From: Actinomycetes bacterium
Lineage (GTDB): Bacteria > Actinomycetota > Actinomycetes > Actinomycetales > Cellulomonadaceae
Reading direction: 5' to 3'
Assembly (NCBI GenBank): GCA_021793115.1
Contig: JAJYTJ010000061.1
Span: forward strand, 1 to 21,018
DNA length: 21,018 nt
Made by a program: the position numbers and the translations under genes
Shown: positions 15,657 to 21,018 of the stretch, piece after piece
Layout: every line of letters starts with the position of its first letter
How positions within the stretch are numbered: the stretch's first letter is position 1
Notes under the pieces: generated by a model
What the model was told of the DNA's origin: nothing
Seen by the model: only the letters and a program-made list of their open reading frames with translations
The model's database searches: none

Positions 15657-16391
15657 TCAGCGGCCGCGCGCGCCCTTGCGGTCCGGCCGGGCCTTCATGG
15701 GGTCCACGCCCTTGGGGATGGGCAGCTTCATGGTGCCGAGCGCGACGAGGCGCTTGTCGATCACGTCCAGCTCCGCCTTGGTCAGCTGCGCCTTGAGGCG
15801 CTGCACCTTGCGGGGCAGCTGGCGCAGGGCCACCTGGCCCTCCTCGTCGCCCACCTGGATGGTGGTGATCGGCACGCCGGACGCGACGCGGGCCACCTTC
15901 TTGCGCTCGGCGTCGAGCAGGCGGCTCACACGGTTGGCGGGGCCCTCGGAGACCAGGACGACGCCCGGCCGGCCCAGGCCGCGGAACACCGCGTCGTGCG
16001 TGCGGGGGTCGAACTGCACCGGCTCCTGCTGGAAGGTCCAGCCCTTGCGGATGGTGCTCAGCGCGGACAGGGACGCACCCGGCTGGCCCTCGATGCGCCG
16101 ATAGGCGGCGGTCTCCGCCCGGCGCGTGAGCAGGAACATCGCCACCACCAGGGCGATCGGCACCGCCATGAGGAGGAAGTAGACGAGGTTGCCCACGATG
16201 GCGCCGACCACGGCGCCCACCGCGAGGATGCCGAGGACGGTGCCGAGCATCCACCACGTCACCGCCGGGTCGGTCTCGGCGGTCATCTTGTAGACCTGCC
16301 AGACCTGCGTGTACCAGCGGGTCTTCTTCGGGGCGCCCTTGCCCTTGCCGGCGGGAGCCGGGGAGGCGTCTGCGGCGGACGTGCGAGCCAT
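15657..16391 (-). CDS. DUF4191 membrane protein
   Basis: The 244-residue protein has a basic, Lys-rich N-terminal tail (GKGKGAPKKTRW), then two adjacent hydrophobic helices at about 44-66 and 68-89 (WWMLGTVLGILAVGAVVGAI and NLVYFLLMAVPIALVVAMFL). A cytoplasmic domain follows with RRAETAAYRRIEGQPGASLS and FRGLGRPGVVLVSEGP, and the tail is rich in Lys and Arg. This matches the DUF4191 family, of which Rv2219 next to lipA is a member; no function is established. The ATG at 16391 follows the lipA stop by only 11 bp, so it may be cotranscribed with lipA, but a TAGACT hexamer overlapping the lipA stop offers its own promoter. Confidence 0.87.
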   Translation of the reverse strand: MARTSAADASPAPAGKGKGAPKKTRWYTQVWQVYKMTAETDPAVTWWMLGTVLGILAVGAVVGAIVGNLVYFLLMAVPIALVVAMFLLTRRAETAAYRRIEGQPGASLSALSTIRKGWTFQQEPVQFDPRTHDAVFRGLGRPGVVLVSEGPANRVSRLLDAERKKVARVASGVPITTIQVGDEEGQVALRQLPRKVQRLKAQLTKAELDVIDKRLVALGTMKLPIPKGVDPMKARPDRKGARGR

Positions 16392-16399
16392 GGGACGCG

Positions 16400-16405
16400 A
16401 GTCTA
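16400..16405 (-). promoter_or_regulatory. -10 hexamer overlapping the lipA stop codon
   Basis: TAGACT on the minus strand begins with the TAG that ends lipA and lies eight bases before the DUF4191 ATG. A transcript would begin one or two bases before the start codon. The match could be fortuitous because the TAG is constrained by lipA. Confidence 0.35.
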
Positions 16406-17428
16406 CCGAGCGGCGAGCGTGCTCCCGGTGCGCTCCAGGACGGCGGCCGCCTCCTGGCGGGCGGTGCCCTTTTCCGCCAGGTGCGCGAGCGCCGCGGGGA
16501 TGGGGCGGCCGGCCCGCGTCATCGCCTGGGCCCACAGCCGGCCGGCGCGGTACGACGAGCGGACGAGGGGCCCGGCCATGACGCCGGCGAACCCGATCGC
16601 GGTGGCGTACTCGGAGAGCTCGACGAACTCCTCGGGGTGCACCCAGCGGTCCACGGGGTGGTGGCGCACCGACGGGCGCAGGTACTGCGTCACGGTGATG
16701 AGGTCGCAGCCCGCCGCGCGCAGCTGGTCCAGCGCCTCCTTGACCTCGTCGGTGGTCTCGCCCATGCCGAGGATGAGGTTCGACTTGGTGACGAGCCCCT
16801 CGTCGTGCGCGCTCGTCAGCACGGACAGCGACCGCTCGTAGCGGAACCCGGGGCGGATGCGCTTGAAGATCCGGGGGACGGTCTCCAGGTTGTGGGCCAG
16901 CACCTCGGGCCGCGAGCCGAACACCTCGGCGAGGTTCTCGGGCCGGGCGTCGAAGTCGGGGATGAGCAGCTCGACGCCCGTGCCGGGCGTCACCGCGTGG
17001 ATGCGGCGCACGGTCTCGGCGTAGAGCCAGGCGCCGCCGTCCGGCAGGTCGTCGCGCGCGACGCCCGTCACGGTGGCGTAGCGCAGGCCCATGGTCCGCA
17101 CCGAGTCCGCGACGCGGTTCGGCTCGTCGGCGTCGAACGCGGCGGGCTTGCCGGTGTCGATCTGGCAGAAGTCGCACCGCCGGGTGCACTGGTCGCCGCC
17201 GATGAGGAACGTGGCCTCGCGGTCCTCCCAGCACTCGAAGATGTTGGGGCAGCCGGCCTCCTCGCACACGGTGTGCAGGCCCTCGCCGCGCACCAGCGCG
17301 TGCAGCTCGCCGTAGTGCGGCCCCATCGAGGCGCGGGTGCGGATCCACTCGGGCTTCTTCTCGATGGGCGTCTGCGCGTTGCGCGCCTCGACCCGCAGCA
17401 TGCGGCGGCCCTCCGGAGCGATCGTCAC
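16403..17428 (-). CDS. lipA: Lipoyl synthase
   Basis: LipA inserts two sulfur atoms into the octanoyl chain on lipoyl domains, the final step of lipoate synthesis after LipB. The 341 residues show the auxiliary-cluster cysteines C55, C60 and C66 ([12 protein letters not shown]), the radical SAM motif CTRRCDFC (C81, C85, C88), and the C-terminal RSSY (290-293) whose serine completes the auxiliary cluster. All are intact, and the length is normal. The GTG start at 17428 is preceded at six bases by TAGGGT, so the mRNA is likely leaderless. lipB lies about 1.1 kb away on the same strand, separated by a flavodoxin-like gene and repeats, whereas in many relatives the two are adjacent. Confidence 0.97.
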   Translation of the reverse strand: MTIAPEGRRMLRVEARNAQTPIEKKPEWIRTRASMGPHYGELHALVRGEGLHTVCEEAGCPNIFECWEDREATFLIGGDQCTRRCDFCQIDTGKPAAFDADEPNRVADSVRTMGLRYATVTGVARDDLPDGGAWLYAETVRRIHAVTPGTGVELLIPDFDARPENLAEVFGSRPEVLAHNLETVPRIFKRIRPGFRYERSLSVLTSAHDEGLVTKSNLILGMGETTDEVKEALDQLRAAGCDLITVTQYLRPSVRHHPVDRWVHPEEFVELSEYATAIGFAGVMAGPLVRSSYRAGRLWAQAMTRAGRPIPAALAHLAEKGTARQEAAAVLERTGSTLAAR

Positions 17429-17434
17429 CGTGCC

Positions 17435-17440
17435 ACCCTA
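17435..17440 (-). promoter_or_regulatory. -10 element of lipA
   Basis: TAGGGT on the minus strand is six bases before the lipA GTG. The same hexamer precedes the oxidoreductase gene at 19277. Confidence 0.5.
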
Positions 17441-17453
17441 ACCGGGGGCTCGC

Positions 17454-17478
17454 GGCGCGGGGACCTCGGTCCCGCGCC
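17454..17478. promoter_or_regulatory. GC-rich inverted repeat between lipA and the flavodoxin gene
   Basis: GGCGCGG and GGACC pair with GGTCC and CGCGCC around a two-base loop, 11 pairs with one bulged G. It lies 14-38 bp upstream of the lipA -10 and would cover its -35 region, so an operator for a repressor or activator is possible. Because lipA and the flavodoxin gene diverge here, a terminator role is unlikely. Confidence 0.35.
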
Positions 17479-17493
17479 ATGCGTCCGACGTCA

Positions 17494-17530
17494 CGGGACG
17501 CTGACGGGACACGGCGGGGGGAGCGTCCCG
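17494..17530 (+). other. 9-bp stem in the flavodoxin gene leader
   Basis: CGGGACGCT (17494-17502) and AGCGTCCCG (17522-17530) are perfect complements with a 19-base loop, 43 bases before the flavodoxin start. If transcribed, it would form a stable hairpin in the 5' leader. Its role is unknown. Confidence 0.35.
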
Positions 17531-17573
17531 GTGCGGTGGTGACGGGCCGGGTCGCCGCAGGAGGAGGTCCACG

Positions 17574-18065
17574 ATGCGGGTGCTTGTCTCGGTCGCGTCC
17601 CGGCACGGTGGGACGTTGGACATGGGCACGGTCGTGGCGGACGCGCTGCGCGAGGCGGGTCACGAGGTCGAGGAGGTCTCGCCCGACGACGTCGACCGCG
17701 TGGATCAGTACGACGCCGTCGTCCTCGGTTCCGCCGTCTACGTCGGCCGGATGGCCCTGGGCATGCGTGACCTCGTCGACCGGCAGGCAGGCCAGCTGCG
17801 CGGGCGGCCCGTGTGGCTGTTCTGGTCGGGCCCGGTGGGGGAGACGCCCGGCGCCGGCCAGACGCCCGACGACGTGACGTCGGTGGCCACCGCGGTGGCC
17901 GCGCGCGACGTGCGGATGTTCTCCGGGCGCCTGGAGCGCGACGAGCTCAACATCTCCGAGCGCGCGCTCGTCGCCCTGGTGCACGCCGAGCAGGGCGACT
18001 TCCGCGACCTCGACGACGTGCGTGACTGGGCCGGCGGCATCGCCACCGCCCTCTCCCACGGGTAG
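17574..18065 (+). CDS. Flavodoxin-domain protein, HemG-like
   Basis: The 163-residue protein has a flavodoxin fold. The N-terminal strand and phosphate loop MRVLVSVASRHGGT resembles the TxxGxT FMN loop. YDAVVLGSAVYVGRM (46-60) is the second FMN-contact region seen in menaquinone-dependent protoporphyrinogen oxidases, and VWLFWSGPVG is the next core strand. It probably binds FMN and transfers electrons; a substrate cannot be assigned, and actinobacteria usually make haem by another route, so HemG activity is doubtful. AGGAGGAGG five bases before the ATG is a strong ribosome site. It is divergent from lipA. Its stop codon lies inside the first unit of a tandem repeat array. Confidence 0.85.
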   Translation: MRVLVSVASRHGGTLDMGTVVADALREAGHEVEEVSPDDVDRVDQYDAVVLGSAVYVGRMALGMRDLVDRQAGQLRGRPVWLFWSGPVGETPGAGQTPDDVTSVATAVAARDVRMFSGRLERDELNISERALVALVHAEQGDFRDLDDVRDWAGGIATALSHG

Positions 18066-18219
18066 CGCCGACCGGCTGTCCCACGGGTAGCGCCGACCGG
18101 CTGTCCCGCCGGTAGCGCCGACCCGCTGTCTCACGGGTAGCGCCGACCGGCCGTTCCACGGGTAGCGCCGACCGGCCGTCCCACCGGTAGCGCCGACCCG
18201 CTGTCTCACCGGTAGCGCC
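18061..18219. repeat. Tandem array, six 25-bp units plus a partial
   Basis: Units begin GGTAGCGCC at exactly 18061, 18086, 18111, 18136, 18161, 18186 and 18211. The first twelve or thirteen bases, GGTAGCGCCGACC, are nearly invariant. The remainder varies (CGGCTGTCCCACG, CCGCTGTCTCACG, GGCCGTTCCACG and similar). The first unit contains the stop codon of the flavodoxin gene, and the last eleven coding bases already resemble the end of a unit. There are no unique spacers, so this is not CRISPR. It lies between two convergent genes. Confidence 0.93.
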
Positions 18220-18281
18220 CCCACCGTCCCAGGAGCATCGACTCTCGGCGGCGTGGCTGGCGCGGTCGCACGTCCCCCTCA

Positions 18282-18329
18282 CGCGACGCCTTCCGCTCGG
18301 TCTCTCGCGACGCGGTCCACTCGGTCTCA
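18282..18329. repeat. Two 24-bp tandem units
   Basis: Two neighbouring 24-base units, each starting CGCGACGC and ending CTCGGTCTC plus one base, differ at four positions. They sit between the 25-bp and 19-bp arrays and share no clear unit with either. The stretch 18220-18281 before them holds nothing I can identify. Confidence 0.6.
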
Positions 18330-18331
18330 TG

Positions 18332-18408
18332 CGAGCGCACAGTTCGTGCGCGAGATCCACCGTTTCGGGCGCTGAAACACGCATGCTCGCCGACGAACTG
18401 TGCGCTCG
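18332..18408. repeat. 16-bp inverted repeat made with the 19-bp array
   Basis: CGAGCGCACAGTTCGT at 18332-18347 is the exact reverse complement of 18393-18408 in the first 19-bp unit, with 45 bases between. A transcript could fold into a long hairpin, and the three later units could serve as alternative partners. Confidence 0.8.
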
Positions 18409-18468
18409 GCGACGAACTGTGCGCTCGCCGACGAACTGTGCGCTCGGCGAACGGACTGTGCGCTCGGC
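18392..18468. repeat. Tandem array of four 19-20-bp units
   Basis: GACGAACTGTGCGCTCGGC starts at 18392, 18411 and 18430, and a 20-base variant with GAACGGACTG starts at 18449. The core ACTGTGCGCTCG is unchanged in all four. From 18469 to the lipB stop at 18530 nothing further is seen. Confidence 0.88.
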
Positions 18469-18529
18469 GAGGCCTGCCAGCGGGGCCGACGGGCTCGCAG
18501 CGCGGCCGAGGGGGTTCGTTCGGCGGGGG

Positions 18530-19228
18530 TCAGCCGGTTCGGGTCGGGGTCGCCATGGGCTGCGCGGGGGTCGTCGTGCGCCCGCTGGTGGCGAGGAGCG
18601 GCGTCAGCGCGTCCGCCAGGTGGCGGCGCACCAGCGGCATCACCTCGGCGATCGTGACGGTCCGGCCGGTCTCGGCCGTCAGGGACGTGACGTCGGCGTC
18701 GGGGATGCCGCAGGGGACGATGCGTTCGAACCAGGAGAGGTCGCAGCAGCAGTTGAGCGCGAAGCCGTGCATGGTCACGCCGCGCGCCACCCGGACGCCG
18801 ATCGCTGCCACCTTGCGGTCCCGGCGGCCGTCCCGCCCCGCGAACCACACGCCGCTGCGTCCCTCGACGCGCACGGCCTCCAGGCCCAGGTCGGCGCACG
18901 TGCGGATGAGCGCCTCCTCGAGCTGGCGCACGTACCGCACCACGTCCACCGGCTCGGCCAGCCGGACGATGGGGTAGCCGACCAGCTGGCCCGGCCCGTG
19001 CCAGGTGATCCGGCCGCCGCGGTCCACGTCCACCACGGGCGTGCCGTCCACGGGGCGGTCCAGGCGGGACGTCCGCTTCCCCGCGGTGTAGACGGGCTCG
19101 TGCTCCACGAGCAGCACGGTGTCCGGCCGGGTGCCGTCCGCGACCGCCGCGTGCACCTGCCGCTGCAGCGCCCACGTCGGCTCGTACGGCTGGAGCGTGG
19201 TGCCGATGTCGAGCACGTCGAACTGCAT
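18530..19228 (-). CDS. lipB: Octanoyltransferase (lipoate-protein ligase B)
   Basis: LipB moves the octanoyl group from acyl carrier protein to lipoyl domains, giving the substrate of LipA. The 232 residues include the substrate pocket sequence [11 protein letters not shown] (76-86), the catalytic lysine K139 in [18 protein letters not shown] (153-159), and the acyl-thioester cysteine C173 in [13 protein letters not shown]. The last 20 residues are a Thr/Pro-rich extension of no clear function. The ATG at 19228 has TAGCCT six bases upstream, so a leaderless transcript is likely. It is divergent from the oxidoreductase, with 61 bp between start codons, and ends toward the repeat cluster. Confidence 0.97.
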   Translation of the reverse strand: MQFDVLDIGTTLQPYEPTWALQRQVHAAVADGTRPDTVLLVEHEPVYTAGKRTSRLDRPVDGTPVVDVDRGGRITWHGPGQLVGYPIVRLAEPVDVVRYVRQLEEALIRTCADLGLEAVRVEGRSGVWFAGRDGRRDRKVAAIGVRVARGVTMHGFALNCCCDLSWFERIVPCGIPDADVTSLTAETGRTVTIAEVMPLVRRHLADALTPLLATSGRTTTPAQPMATPTRTG

Positions 19229-19234
19229 GAGGGC

Positions 19235-19240
19235 AGGCTA
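19235..19240 (-). promoter_or_regulatory. -10 element of lipB
   Basis: TAGCCT on the minus strand is six bases before the lipB ATG. It is 36 bp from the opposing -10 of the oxidoreductase gene, so the two promoters overlap in their -35 regions. Confidence 0.5.
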
Positions 19241-19276
19241 ACCCGCGGCCGGTCGGCCGCAGGGGCGGGGCGGCTC

Positions 19277-19282
19277 TAGGGT
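19277..19282 (+). promoter_or_regulatory. -10 element of the oxidoreductase gene
   Basis: TAGGGT is seven bases before the GTG at 19290. It overlaps the alternative in-frame GTG at 19281, which argues for the later start. Confidence 0.5.
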
Positions 19283-19289
19283 GGGGCGC

Positions 19290-20318
19290 GTGGAGCATCT
19301 GCGCGTCGGGCTGGTGGGGTACGGAGCGTCGGGTCGGGGCATCCACACCCGGCTGCTCAAAGAGGTCGGGCAGTACGTCACGGTGGTGGTGACGCGCACG
19401 CGCGGGGACCAGGTGCGGGCCGACTGGCCGCACGCGACGGTGGTGCCGGACCTCGACGGGCTGCTGCACCACGCGGCCGGGCTGGACCTCGTCGTCGTCG
19501 CGAGCCCCACCGGGCACCACGCCGAGGACGTCGCGCGGCTGCTCGAGGCGGGGCTGCCCGTGCTCGTCGACAAGCCGCTGGCGACCACCGAGCAGGCGGC
19601 CTCCGAGCTGCTGCGCCTGGCAACCCGCCACGGCGGCCGGCTCACGGTGTTCCACAACCGCCGCTACGACACCGAGCAGCTGACGCTGCGGGCCGTGCTC
19701 GCCTCCGGTGAGCTGGGACGGGTGCACCGCTTCGAACGGCGCTGGGAGAGGTTCCGGCCGGTGCCGCAGCAGCGCTGGAAGGAGCTCGACCCCGACGCCG
19801 GCGGCCTGCTCCTGGACCTCGGCTCGCACCTGGTCGACTCTGCCATCCAGCTGTTCGGCCCGGTGGCCAGCGTCACGGCCGAGCTGCGCGCGATCACCAC
19901 CCCCGCGGTGGACGACGTGTTCCTCGCCCTGCAGCACGTGCCGGACGCCGAGGGTCATGCGGTCATCAGCCACCTCACTGCGGGTGCGCTGGTGGGGGCG
20001 CCCGGCCCGCGCACGCGCGTGCTGGGGGACAAGGGTGCGTTCCTCGTCACCCACTTCGAGGGCGAGGCCACCCCCTTCGCGGTGCTCGACGAAGGCCGCG
20101 GCGTCGCGCCGCACGAGGCGTGGCTGGTGCGAGGCGCCGAGAAGACGCCGGTGCCGGCCGTGCCAGGTGGGCACGCGGACCTCTACCGCGCCGTGGTGCG
20201 CTGGGCGGCCGACGACGGCCCGGCACCCGTGGACCCGCTGGACGCGGTCCACGTGGCGCGCGTGCTGGACGCCGCGAAGGTCGCGGCCGCGGAGGGGCGC
20301 TCGGTCCGGCTCGTCTAG
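19290..20318 (+). CDS. Gfo/Idh/MocA-family NAD(P)-dependent oxidoreductase
   Basis: The 342-residue protein (from GTG 19290) starts with a Rossmann strand and glycine loop LRVGLVGYGASGRGIH. It has VDKPLATT around residue 95, which corresponds to the family's EKP motif, and GGLLLDLGSHLVDSAIQLFG around 175, whose Asp and His are the usual catalytic region of the C-terminal domain. Members oxidise or reduce sugars, inositols and similar compounds; the substrate here is not predictable. The start at 19290 is chosen because the upstream GTG at 19281 overlaps the -10 hexamer, and Rossmann proteins normally begin just before the first strand. It is a single gene, divergent from lipB and followed by a hairpin. 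Confidence 0.93.
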   Translation: MEHLRVGLVGYGASGRGIHTRLLKEVGQYVTVVVTRTRGDQVRADWPHATVVPDLDGLLHHAAGLDLVVVASPTGHHAEDVARLLEAGLPVLVDKPLATTEQAASELLRLATRHGGRLTVFHNRRYDTEQLTLRAVLASGELGRVHRFERRWERFRPVPQQRWKELDPDAGGLLLDLGSHLVDSAIQLFGPVASVTAELRAITTPAVDDVFLALQHVPDAEGHAVISHLTAGALVGAPGPRTRVLGDKGAFLVTHFEGEATPFAVLDEGRGVAPHEAWLVRGAEKTPVPAVPGGHADLYRAVVRWAADDGPAPVDPLDAVHVARVLDAAKVAAAEGRSVRLV

Positions 20319-20322
20319 CGGC

Positions 20323-20350
20323 AGCCCTGTGGACGGCGGCCGACGGGGCT
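20323..20350 (+). terminator. Hairpin after the oxidoreductase gene
   Basis: AGCCCTGT (20323-20330) pairs with ACGGGGCT (20343-20350), eight pairs with one G-T, five bases after the stop. An overlapping alternative stem, CGGCGGC with GCCGCCG (20334-20362), is also possible. There is no T-run. Confidence 0.4.
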
Positions 20351-20375
20351 CGCGCGCCGCCGCTTCGATGGGGCC

Positions 20376-21018
20376 ATGGACCCCGCTGCCGCAGAGGCCG
20401 TGCGCGCGATGCTCGGCCACGGGACGCTCGTGGGGCACGACGCCGGGCCGTCGCTGGCGGACGTGCGACGCGCCCGCGTCCCGCTGTCCGACGCCGAGGC
20501 CGTCACGGTGCTGGTGCCGATCGCCGAGACCCTCGACGCGCTGCATGCCGCGGGCCTCGCCCCCGGACCGCCCGGCCCCGGCGACATCCGCTTCCTGCCC
20601 GACGGGCGGCCGGCGCTCGTCGTGCCGGCGCGCTGGCCCGACGAGCGGGACGGCGACCTGGCCGGACTGCTCGGGACCGTGCTCGCGGCGATGACACCGC
20701 CGGCGGACCCGGCCGACGAGCCCGCTGCGGGTGGCGCCGGTGCGCCCGACCTGCGTCCCGTGCTCGAGCGGCTGCTCGACCAGGGGTGCCCGAGCGGCGC
20801 CGAGGTGGTGCGGGCGTGCTTCGCCACGGTCGACCCCGAGCCGGTGCGGGTTCCCGACGCCGGTGCGCTCGCCCGCGCCGCGGTGCTCGGCACGCCAGGG
20901 CCACCCTCCAGCGCCCCGACCGGCGCCGCGCGGCGCGGTGCCCTGCCGGGACGCACGCGCCCTGCCGGGCGTCGTGCCGCGCGCCGGGCCGCCCGCCGCC
21001 GAGTGCGGCGGCGCGCCG
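20376..21018 (+). CDS. Pseudokinase-like protein, 3' end beyond the window
   Basis: A frame with strong G/C third-position bias runs from ATG 20376 to the window edge (214 codons) without a stop. Residues 42-83 (EAVTVLVPIAETLDALHAAG, then GDIRFLPDGRPALVV) follow the pattern of a Ser/Thr kinase C-lobe, where family members have a helix, LHxxGxxHGDxxPxN, then LxxDGRPxLxD. Here the catalytic segment reads LAPGPPGPGDIR, so the His, catalytic Asp and Asn are missing, and the metal-binding DxG is replaced by VVP. From about residue 185 the sequence becomes very Arg-rich, as before a membrane anchor. This suggests a catalytically dead, possibly membrane-bound regulator. A weak TTCGAT lies six bases before the ATG. 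Kinase ancestry is my inference from pattern only. Confidence 0.65.
   Translation, partial: MDPAAAEAVRAMLGHGTLVGHDAGPSLADVRRARVPLSDAEAVTVLVPIAETLDALHAAGLAPGPPGPGDIRFLPDGRPALVVPARWPDERDGDLAGLLGTVLAAMTPPADPADEPAAGGAGAPDLRPVLERLLDQGCPSGAEVVRACFATVDPEPVRVPDAGALARAAVLGTPGPPSSAPTGAARRGALPGRTRPAGRRAARRAARRRVRRRA

Noticed and set aside
17454..17478. Terminator between lipA and the flavodoxin gene
   Set aside because: Both genes point away from it, so no transcript from either would end there.
18061..18468. CRISPR array
   Set aside because: Units are contiguous with no unique spacers, the units themselves vary, and no cas gene is near.
1..21018. tRNA or rRNA genes, including a tRNA attachment site for the restriction island
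   Set aside because: No cloverleaf, T-loop GTTCGA-type segment in the right context, or rRNA-like sequence was found by reading; a tRNA search program would be decisive.

Overview
The window is high-GC DNA with strong G/C at third codon positions, many GTG starts and a GlnR-type nitrogen box in front of a class I-beta glutamine synthetase. It also carries the lipB / lipA / DUF4191 / RDD / glnA neighbourhood known from Actinomycetota (Rv2217-Rv2220 in Mycobacterium tuberculosis). This points to an actinobacterium; a Micrococcales relative of Cellulomonas or Cellulosimicrobium is my guess, not proven. The sequence begins two bases before the terminal repeat of an insertion sequence, which is what one expects if a contig ends at a repeat.

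Layout. (1) 3-1655: a complete IS1634/IS4-like insertion sequence that has cut off a small lipoprotein gene, leaving only its signal peptide and first mature residues. (2) 1882-9709, minus strand: a type I restriction-modification operon in the unusual order hsdR - hsdS - GIY-YIG/DUF4357 nuclease - unknown protein - PIN-domain nuclease - hsdM. Most junctions overlap by 4 nt (ATGA or GTGA), so the genes are probably translated as coupled pairs. The unknown protein plus PIN gene look like a toxin-antitoxin-style pair placed between the specificity and modification genes, with a perfect 12-bp palindrome upstream. This is the most interesting assembly in the window. (3) 9836-13234, minus strand: a large SWIM-zinc-finger SNF2 helicase. 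(4) 13430-20318: core metabolism, with glnA, an RDD membrane protein, a DUF4191 membrane protein, lipA, a flavodoxin-like gene, a 460-bp cluster of unrelated tandem repeats, lipB, and a divergent Gfo/Idh/MocA oxidoreductase. (5) 20376-end: the start of a protein that resembles a Ser/Thr kinase fold without its catalytic loop (a pseudokinase), cut by the window edge.

A pattern runs through the window. At least seven genes from different systems have a TANNNT hexamer 6-7 nt before the start codon (transposase, lipoprotein remnant, hsdR, RDD, lipA, lipB, oxidoreductase), and DUF4191 has one 8 nt before. That is the expected layout of leaderless mRNAs, and it helps fix start codons. Genes without it (glnA, hsdM, the flavodoxin, the PIN partner) have visible Shine-Dalgarno sequences. 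All functions are assigned from motifs read by eye; no database search was run.
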